From positions 159,271-223,270 of the forward strand of contig JABCPU010000070.1 in NCBI GenBank assembly GCA_016800925.1: a stretch of DNA of 64,000 bases, given 5' to 3'. The DNA comes from Suillus spraguei. Its lineage: Eukaryota; Basidiomycota; Agaricomycetes; Boletales; Suillaceae. Position 1 is the first letter of the stretch; each line of letters begins with the position of its first letter. The notes beneath the pieces were generated by a model. It did not search any database and was not told the DNA's origin. It was given only the letters and a program-made list of their open reading frames with translations. A program made the translations under genes and the position numbers. Shown in pieces: positions 55,749 to 64,000 of the stretch.

Positions 55749-57660
55749 TCAAGATTCGAGCGGAGTTCTTCAAGTTCTTTTCTGGGAGCCATTCGTTATC
55801 TCCCGATGAATATCCTTTCCAAGAAACGAGATAGCGTCGGCGAGTGCCAGTTCCTTTGTGAGAAAGAATTGCTTCTATTTCATATTCTTCTTCTTCTTCG
55901 ATGATGTCAGGTGGTGGTTTGGGGAAGTTCAGACCATGTACATCTGTTTCACTATAGGATGATAAGACAGAAGTGTGGAACATAGGATGAATTTTCCACT
56001 GCGGAGGGAGTTTGAGTGTGAACGTGATGGGTGATAAGACATTGATGATTGGGAAAGGTCCGTATCGCTTTGGCGCAAGTTTCCTTGATGGGAGTTTGAG
56101 TCTAAGATTGGCAGCAGATAGCCAAACCTTATATCCGATCTTCCATGGAATATACTTATCTCCTCGGGATCGTTCGGCCATTGTTTGCATTGCAATGTTA
56201 TGGCAGGCGATTGCTTCTTCTCTTATCTTCTGCAGAGATCGTACTCGATCTTCTGCTGCGGGGACTGATGAATCAGGGATAAGGTGAGGGATAGCGCGTG
56301 GTTCATATCCCATCATCAAATAAAAGGGTGATGCATTCCTTGCATTGTGTTTTCGGTGATTATGGACGAATTCGGCGATTGGTAGATGTTCTACCCAATC
56401 TTCAGGATTGTTGCGGCAATAGATGCGTAGGTATGTTTCAAGTTCTTGATTAAGCGTTTCTGTTTGACCATCGGTCTGAGGGTGATAAGCTGTAGATGGA
56501 GCAATGACGTAATCGAGAAGTCGGGCAAGCTCTTTAGAGAAGTGCGATAGGAACTGTGGACCTCGATCCGAAATGACTTTGTCATGGAGTCCAAATCGTC
56601 GGTAAACATGTTTCAAGAATAGCTTAGCAATCCCTTTGGAAGTGATAGTTTTCAGACAAGGGATAATAATTACCCCCTTCGTAAGGCCATGGTCTACCAT
56701 GACCATGATACTGTCAAAGCCACCAGAGACAGGAAGGTCGGTGATAAGATCAACAGAGACCTGAGAAAAGGGGCGAGTTGCAGATGAGGGTATCAGGACA
56801 AGCAGCGGTTGAACAGGATGCGTATCAGCTTTCATTTGCTGACAAAGGGCGCAACCCTCTATGTATTTCCGAATATAGGAGCCCATAGCGGGCCACCATG
56901 CTTCCCGTTTAACCAGTTCTTCAGTTTTAAATCGACCGGGATGTCCCACAGTAGGATGATCATGATACCGTTTCAGAATGTCAGGGCGATGCGCCGGTGG
57001 AACATAGGCATGATTCTTAAAATAGAGGACGTTCTCCTCAATCTTCCAGTCAGAGAGTGCCGATTTCATAGGAGGAAGACACACGCCATCAAGGGCGTTG
57101 GATGCTGTCTTGAAGACAGGGTCGTCGAGGGGGTCAGAGGATGATAAGACATCCTGCAGATCGGTATCAATAAGACGAACAAATAAAGTGTCAGGAAGGA
57201 GCGTCTGATCCTCGTTATCATCTTTGCCGGAGTCATAGTCAGGCCGGCGAGATAGTGCATCAGGTACTGCCAATTTAGTACCTGCAACGTGGTGCAGTTC
57301 AATGTCATAAATAGACAAAATCAATTGCCAACGTGCTTGGCGACGGGTAAGCTTCTGTGCACTTCTAAAATACAGAAGATTCTTGTGGTCGGTGAATACC
57401 AGGACGGGGTGTGGGTTTCCTTCAAGATAATGGCGCCATTCGTTCAATGCCCGGATTACGGCAAGAAGTTCCTGGTCAAAGATCTGGTAATTGCGTTCTG
57501 CGGGGTTCAAAGACTGTGAGAGATATGCACAGGGGTGATAAACACCATTTTCGTCAGTCTGCAAGAGAACTCCGCCGGTTGCTACGAGCGAAGCGTCGGT
57601 AGCAATAGCAAATTGGTGGGAAGGATCAGGGTTTCGGAGTACCAGTTGGGATGTACACAT
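55720..57660 (-). pseudogene. Ty3/Gypsy chromovirus pol, 5' truncated
   Basis: Continuous frame of about 640 residues. It starts in the RT-RNase H linker (SQLVLRNPDPSHQFAIATDA), RNase H (DASLVATGGVLLQ, FTDHKNLLYF, AGTKLAVPDALSRRPDY), integrase zinc domain (HDHPTVGHPG to CALCQQMK), integrase core with D (VDLITDLPVSGG), D (VISDRGPQFLSHFS) and E (QTETLNQELETY), GPFPIINVLSP, and a C-terminal chromodomain (YEIEAILSHKG, RRYLVSWKGY, NEWLPEKNLKN). Protease and the RT core are missing: similarity stops at 57,660, where minisatellite-like DNA begins. Chromodomains of this class bind modified histones and guide insertion into heterochromatin. Cannot transpose by itself. Confidence 0.88.
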
Positions 57661-58150
57661 ATTACAGTGAACTATCTCCATATTATATGAGTGAGTGGAC
57701 ATGCATAATATCCCATATGATATGGGCCAGCGGACCATGGGCCCATGGTAGAAATATCCTCGTTCATGACAGATGGGCTGGGAGGAATATTATTCCTGAT
57801 GACGGCAGGTGGGCCCATGCAAGGAATATGTAGAGTAGATGAGTGGGCCGATGTACATGAATATCCGGTAGACAGATGGGCCGAGGTAGTTAGATATTAT
57901 GTAGATGGGTGTACCAAGGTAGATGTGTATCAGGTAGACAGGTATGTGAAGGGTACTTGTTATCACATACACGGGTGGGCCCAGACACATATTAGACGGT
58001 TGGGCCGAGAGTGTTATATAAAATATTGTATTAGACAGGTGGGCCGAGGGTGTTGTACAGTATATTATATCAGACGGGTGGGCTGAGGGTGGTATAAAAT
58101 ATAGACGGGTGGGCCCATGTGTATGATAATTGTAGACATGGCGGAGCTGA
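57661..58150. repeat. Degenerate minisatellite, GTGGGCCGAGG core
   Basis: About 10-12 units spaced about 33-40 bp, each with a g(g/a)tgggcc(g/c)a core followed by an AT-rich arm such as ttatatcagac. Begins where pol is cut and ends near 58,130. Confidence 0.7.
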
Positions 58151-58169
58151 GGTAGTTGCATATCATCTG

Positions 58170-58850
58170 ACTGGACCTTCAGACCTCTGCAGCTAGCTTG
58201 CTAACCCTATGCATATCCTAGCCCACCCTGAGCACAGCTCACCCACCACTATGTCCGGACTTTCCCTCCTCTGACATCTGAGACTTCTGATCCTCATCAA
58301 TGTCCTAAATACTTCCACTTGGATCCATGGAGCTTCACTTCTCTGGTCCTCCACTCCTCCACTCCTCCACTCCTCCCTTTCCAGACCTCCTATCTCCGGA
58401 CCTCCGGACCTGTCCTACCCCACCCTTGACATCCTGTGGATCATCTTTCCCCCTGGAGCTTCCCTCCTATCTTGCCCTGGACTTTGTCTGGCAGTCCGTC
58501 CTCCATTCCATTCTACTTTGGACTTAACCCAGTAGTCTTACCTGTATTTCCTGTCCTCCGGAAATAGTTCCTGCGTGGTTGCCATGATCCTCCAGTAGTC
58601 CGTCGGCGCACTATTGAGCAGTCTAGCCCTAGAGTTCCTCCGGAGTTCCCCTCTGGACTTCACTGGAACTCCCCCTCAGACTTCATGCAAAAATAGGGGC
58701 ACATACTTGTATAAGGGGCACAGCGCACGAGCAGAGGCCAAGCCCTTATGATTTAGTTATGACACTCCAGTGAGACCCCATGCAAAGCTGGAACATCTGA
58801 GTAGCCTCCGGTTTTGCATGGCCGTAACAGATTCGAGACAAAAAAGATAT
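58170..58850 (-). repeat. LTR-like repeat L, left copy (inverted partner at 62,380-62,900)
   Basis: Read on the minus strand it starts TGTTACGGCCATGCAAAACC, continues with an AGCTTTGCATGGGGTC block and a TGTGCCCC..ATGTGCCCC block, then ggagg-rich sequence (complement of the ctccactcctccactcctcc run at 58,348-58,380). The same series is on the plus strand from 62,384. The TGTTAC start recalls LTR ends, but the other end is not defined. Confidence 0.65.
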
Positions 58851-58889
58851 CTACCAAAAATGTGTGAATCAAATCTTTTGATTGCCTGA

Positions 58890-61110
58890 CATTTGTCTGA
58901 GTCCTGAGTGCTGAATCCCAAGTGCCGAACCCTGAAATTGTGGACTACTGGGGTTCAGCACTCAGGATTTGGCACTTGGGACTCAGAAAAATGTGAGGCA
59001 ATAAAAAGCTGAAACTCAAAACTCAAAACTTGAAACTTGCAAAAATGTATATCATGTAAAATGCCTATGTCCTCACACAGTTCACCGAGTGTCAAGTACC
59101 AAGACCCAGGACCCGAATCATGAATCCTTGGCAATGTAACAAGTGCCAAGTGCCGGAACCTGAACCCAGAACCTCGAAACTTAAAACTTGGAACTTGGAA
59201 CTCACAAAAATGTGTATCATGTAAAATGTCTATTTCCTTACACAGTTCACCAAGTGTCAAGTACCAAGACCCGGGACCCGAATCCTGAATTCCTGGCAAT
59301 GTAACAAGTGCCGAGTGCCAAGTGCCGGCACCCGAACCCCGAAACTTCAAACTTCAAACTTCAAAATTGAAACTTGCAAAGATCTGTATCATTGAAATTT
59401 TCTATTTCCTTGCACAGTTCACTGAGTGTCAAGTACCAAGACCCGGGACCCGGACCCCAAATTCCTGGCAATGTAACAAGTGCTGAGTGCCGGAACCCGA
59501 ACCCCAAACCTCGAAACTTGAAACTTGAAACTTGAAACTTGAAACTTGAAACTCACAAAAATGTGTATCATGTAAAATTTTGATATGCTTGCACAGTTCA
59601 CCGAGTGTCAAGTACCAAGACCCGGGACCTGAATCCCGAATTCCAGGCAATGTAACAAGTGCCAAGTGCCAGAACCCGACCCCCGAACTCTGAAACTTCA
59701 AACTTCAAACTTGAACCATCCAAAAATCTGTATCATGTAAAATTTCTATTTCCTTGCACAGTTCACCAAGTGTCAAGTACTAAGACCTGGGACCCAAAAC
59801 CCCCAAATTTCTAGCAATGTAACAAGTGCCGAGTGCCGGAACACAACCCCCGAACTCCGAAACTTCAAACTTCAAACTTCAAACTTCACACTTCAAAATT
59901 GAAAGTTGCAAAAATCTGTATCATGTAAATTTTCTATTTCCTTACACAGTTCACTGAGTGTCAAGTAACAAGACCGAGGACCTGAATTGCAAATTCCTGG
60001 CAATGTAACAAGTGCCAAGTGCCGGCAGCCAAACCCCGAACCCCGAAACTTCAAACTTCAAACTTCAAAATTGAAACTTGCAAAAATCTGTATCATTGAA
60101 ATTTTCTATTTCCTTCCACAGTTCACCCAAGTGTCAAGTACTAAGACCCGGGACACAAATCCCAAATTCCTGGCAGTGTAACAAGTGCCGAGTGCCGGAA
60201 CCTGACCCCCGAACCCCGAAACTTCAAACTTCAAACTTCAAAATTGAAACTTGCAAAAATCTGTATCATGTAAATTTTCTATTTCCTTGCACAGTTCACC
60301 AAGCGTCAAGTACCAAGACCCGAGACCCGAATCCCGAGTTCCTGGCAGTGTAACAAGTGCCAAGTGCCAGAACCTGACCCCCGAACCCCGAAAATTCAAA
60401 CTTCAAACTTCAAAATTGAAACTTGCAAAAATCTGTATCATGTAAATTTTCTATTTCCTTCCACAGTTCACCGAGTGTCAAGTACCAAGACCCGGGACCC
60501 GAATCCCGAATTCCTGGCAGTGTAACAAGTGCCGAGTGCCGGAACCTGACCCCCGAAACTTCACACTTCAAACTTCAAAATTGAAACTTGCAAAAATCTG
60601 TATCATGTAAAATTGCTATTTCCTTACACAGTTCACTGAGTGTCAAGTACCAAGACCCGGGACCCAAATCCCAAATTCCTGGCAGTGTAACAAGTGCCGA
60701 GTGCTGGAACACAACCCCCGAACTCCGAAACTTACAACTTGAAACTTGAAACTCGCAAAGATGTCTAAGATGTAAATTTTCTATTTCCTTATACAGTTCA
60801 CCGAGTGTCAAGTACCAAGAACTGAGACCTGAATCCTGAATTCCTGGCAATGTAACAAGTGCCGAGTGCCAGACCTCAAACCCCGAAACTTGAAACTTGA
60901 AACTCGCACAAATCTGTATCATGTAAAATTTCTATTTCCTTATACAGTTCGCCGAGTGTCAAGTACCAAAACCTGGAACCCAAAACCTGAATTCCTGGCA
61001 ATGTAACAAGTGCCTCGTGCCGGAACCTGAACCCTAAACCCTGAACCCCAAAATTTGAAACTTGAAACTTGAAACTTGAAACTGTATGCCAGGGTTTTTG
61101 GTCCTGGGTC
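58890..61110. repeat. Satellite array, about 12 units of roughly 150-190 bp
   Basis: Anchor cacagttcac.gagtgtcaag occurs at about 59,073, 59,239, 59,414, 59,594, 59,757, 59,945, 60,118, 60,292, 60,463, 60,628, 60,794 and 60,943, all in the same orientation. Each unit has that anchor, a ggcaatgtaacaagtgccga block, a run of C-rich words (ccgaaccccgaa) and a variable number of heptamers (gaaactt or caaactt). The last source of length variation is the heptamer run. No protein-coding signal: the open frames here are repeat artefacts. Confidence 0.88.
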
Positions 61111-61149
61111 TCGGTACTTCACACTTTGTGAGTTTCAAGTTTTGGGTTT

Positions 61150-62376
61150 CAAGTTTTGGCACTCAGCACTCAGGACTCAGGACTCAGTGATTCAATAATT
61201 TGCTTCTGGCAGAGGTAACATTCATTGAAAAAAATTGTATATACATCTATCACTATGCAATTATGTCCACCTCCTCACAAGACCCTTTAACCTTCACCTC
61301 AACATCCAGTTCAATCTCGACTATCTTATCATGGATGCCCTCCTGTTGCTCCTCAATCATTTTTAAAGTTTTTCAATGTCTTATCATTGCATAAATGGCC
61401 AGCCCTGCTCAGACATCAACAGTAGTACACTCCCACATGTGTCATATGCAAAGGATCAGTTGTATATAGGCCACAAATCTGATATGTCATGTACAGGGGA
61501 TATTTCTACTGATAAGAAGCCTACATAATAATCAAGCTTGTGATAAGTGATCTGATGCATGATTTACCTCTCATATATGTCCCTAATGATCTATTTGAAG
61601 TTTTAGAAAGATCCATGAAGGACTGACTGAATGATAAGTAAAATGACATATGTGTGAAAAGTGACAATTGACATCTTTTTACACAAAGTCACATTTATAT
61701 ATGGTACAGTTTAAATATTTCATTCAAAATATGTAAGATACATGTTAGACTACTAAAGGAACCTATACTGCATATTGCCCTAAGGTTGGAGGGTGGTGAA
61801 GGGATGTGGTGTATATCTCAGTTGACCCAGCGTCAAAGTCCTACAACTGCCCAACTGACCATTTTCGATATTTTGGGACTTTGAACTTTCCCACAGTCAA
61901 TTTCTTATCTATTTCACTTCCTCAGCACTCAATTCTTGTTGGATGGTTTTATAAATTTAGATATATCATAGTGAATGTATTTTAATTCTACTCCAGGTGT
62001 CTGATTAATAAACTTTGATGTTTTGAAAGTATGGGCTCCTTATCAGTAGAAATAGTAAGCATTCACACTAGTTCAAAACTCCGGCCTATTTTAAGCTGAT
62101 CCTTGTCATACAAAGCAAGTATATATGGTATTATAATGATATATGAAGAGGGCTGTATTTTTATGCAAGAGTAAGATACTGAAAACATCAAAAGTGTGAG
62201 AAATGCGACTTTCTATGTTTTTGTTCTTGGATGTTGAGGTGAAGGTTAAAGGGTCTTGTGAGGAGGTTGGCATAATTGCATAGTAATTGATGTATATACA
62301 AATTTTTTCAATGAATGTTACCTCTGCCAGAAGCAAATTATTGAATCACTGAGTGCTGAGTGCCGAAACTCAAAAC
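61150..62376. mobile_element. Foldback element 2, inside the satellite
   Basis: Inverted arms of about 150-160 bp (61,150-61,309 and 62,226-62,376: ttgcttctggcagaggtaac at left, its complement at right) around a core of about 0.9 kb. The core is, in reverse orientation, the core of foldback element 1 (cccttccacc..cc, gcccaactgaccattttcga, cactcaattcttgttggatg correspond to 49,850-50,030). The arms are unrelated to those of element 1. No ORF of note. Confidence 0.75.
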
Positions 62377-62379
62377 TGT

Positions 62380-63120
62380 TATGGCCATGCAAAACCAGAG
62401 GCAATTCAGAAGTTCCAGCTTTGCATGGGGTCGTACTGGAGGGTCATACTAATTCATGGGGGCTTGGCCTCAGCTTGTGGCTGTGCCCCTTGCCTGAGTA
62501 CATGCCCCTAATTTCATATGAAGTCCAAAGAGGAGTTCTTGTGAAGTCCGAGGGAAACCTTGGAGGAACTCTTGGGCTGGATTGCTCCATAGAGTGCCAA
62601 TAAACTTCTGGAGAAGTGTTAGAAAACTATGCCGCAGGTAGGTGGAGATAGAGGTAAGACTACTGGGACAAGTCCCAAGTAGAATGGGTGAAGGGAAGAC
62701 CACTGGATGAAGTCTAGGGCAGGATTGGAGCAAGGCTCCAGGGGGAAATATGATCCACAGGAGGTCAAGGATAGGATAGGACAGGACAAGAGGTCCGGAG
62801 ATAGGAGGTCCGGAGGATGAGGAGTGGAGGAACGCAAGAAATGGAGGAGTGGAGGAGTGGAGAAACAGAGGAGCGGAGCTCTGTGGATTTGGGGGAAGTA
62901 TTGCCCTACTATGGAGGAGTAGGTCCGGAGATTATGTAAGGAAGGTACAGGCTACTACGGATGAAGTCCGGAGTAGAAACAAACAGAGGAAGACTACCAA
63001 AGGTAGAGCTGGAGGTGAACAGAGATAAAGACTGGAGTTCGGACAAAGTTCGGAAAAGTATAATATAACAAAGGGTCAAAGGTCCGGCCTAGGGAATACT
63101 AATTTTACATGATATACATT
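62380..63120 (+). repeat. LTR-like repeat L, right copy
   Basis: Starts TGTTATGGCCATGCAAAACC at 62,384 and matches the complement of 58,330-58,840 for about 500 bp, including aggaggtccggag-type purine-rich DNA. Beyond 62,900 it continues with more aggtccgga words without a left counterpart. Confidence 0.65.
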
Positions 63121-64000
63121 TTTGCGAGTTTCTGTCACATACCATATTTCACACCCCATCTCCACTATGATCTCTGGCCCTGATCTCCATATTCCGGACC
63201 TCTGGACCTCCACAGCTAGCCTGCCAACCCTAAATTTGGGATTTGGGTCTCAGGTCTTGGTACTCAACACTCGGTGAACTGTGTAAGGAAATAGAAATTG
63301 TACATGATACAGATGTTTGCAAGTTTTGAAATTTCAAGTTTTGGGTCTCGGGCTTCGGCACTCAGCACTCCAGCACTTCATACATTGCCAGGAATTCAGG
63401 ATTTGGGTCTCAGGTCTTGTTACTGACAATTGGTGAACTGTGTAAGGAAATAGAAAATTTACATGATATACATTTTGTGAGTTTCAAGTTTTAAATGTGT
63501 GGATCAAATTCCTTTTATTGTCTCACATTTTTCTGAGTCCCGAGTGCAGAATCACGAGTGCCAAACCTCGAAATTGTGGACTACCAGATGTCAGAGTTCG
63601 GGGTTCAGCACTAAAAATGTGTGGGTCAAAGTCTTTTTATTGCCTCACATTGATTCACACATTTTGAGTGCCGAACCCTGAACCCCGGCACCTGGCACTC
63701 AGGACTCGACACAAAATGTAAAGAATTTAAAACCTATCTGTTGAGTCACCTTGTGCCGGGTGCCAGGTAACAATGTGAAACATATCAATCCATACATCTT
63801 AAGTGCCGAACCCCGAACCCGGCACCTGGGACTGGGACTCATCACCATGTGAAAAATATTGATCTACATATTTTAAGTGCTGAACCCCAACCCCTGGCAC
63901 CCGGGACTTAGAACAATGTGAGGCAATACAGAGATATTGATTCACACATATTTGAGTGCGAACCCCAACTCTGGCACCCGGCACTCAGGACTCGGGCCTT
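63121..64000. repeat. Satellite-related DNA, opposite orientation
   Basis: The anchor appears as its complement (ggtgaactgtgtaaggaaat) at about 63,270 and 63,434. From 63,480 to the window end the DNA is built of gagtgccgaaccc, ggcacc.gg.actcaggactc and tcacattttttattgcctca-like words with no fixed period. No gene. cagctagcctgccaacccta at 63,212 also occurs, in direct orientation, at 58,186. Confidence 0.7.

Noticed and set aside
61020..61060. Telomere-like CCCTAAACCCT
   Set aside because: Only one or two words, embedded in the C-rich part of the satellite unit; not a telomeric tract.
58955..61122. Short proteins from the satellite (SFKFQVSSFKFQ type)
   Set aside because: Translation of heptamer runs in all frames; no start context or splice structure.

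Overview
The window is nuclear DNA of a basidiomycete, most likely an Agaricomycete. Genes are broken by many 45-69 nt introns. The recognisable families are typical of mushroom genomes: a DUF6533-like 7TM protein, NACHT and WD40 proteins of the fungal NLR type, a kexin, a Dnmt1-type methyltransferase with a replication-foci domain and BAH modules, tandem P450s and a chromodomain Ty3 retrotransposon. The genus cannot be named from sequence alone.

Layout. 0-3 kb: a WD40 relic cut by the window edge and the 3' exons of a 7TM gene. 3-16 kb: a young segmental-duplication zone with two tandem arrays of tRNA-like units and four copies of an unrecognised Cys-rich multi-zinc-finger gene; only the copy at 9.7-11.3 kb reads through, and the others carry frameshifts, an inversion or truncation. 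A small secreted Cys-rich protein sits at 12.8 kb. 16-20 kb: two ordinary housekeeping-like genes on the minus strand, a DUF3429 membrane protein and an F-box/WD40 protein. 20-32 kb: a decayed NLR-like neighbourhood, with a NACHT gene split into opposite strands by an inversion, two WD40 genes (one nearly intact, one dead), and several relics of a small membrane-protein gene that lies divergently upstream of each WD40 gene. 32-40 kb: kexin and a DNA cytosine methyltransferase transcribed divergently from a shared promoter of about 230 bp. 40-46 kb: a tandem P450 pair. 46-48.7 kb: nothing recognisable. 48.7-64 kb: repeats only, comprising a 2.5 kb foldback element, five Ty3-type solo LTRs (one nested in another, several with perfect 5 bp target duplications), a 5'-truncated Ty3 pol with extra downstream ORFs, minisatellites, and a satellite of about 170 bp that contains a second foldback element.

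How it fits together: intact metabolic and housekeeping genes (16-20, 32-46 kb) are separated by two rapidly evolving zones. One is built from gene-family duplication and decay (Cys-rich family, NACHT/WD40), the other from transposons. The methyltransferase is of the kind that commonly silences such repeats in fungi, but nothing here shows that it acts on them. The most unusual items are the tRNA-like arrays next to the Cys-rich genes, the inversion-split NACHT gene, and the two foldback elements that share a core but have unrelated arms. Exon structures were assigned by eye from splice consensus and reading frame.
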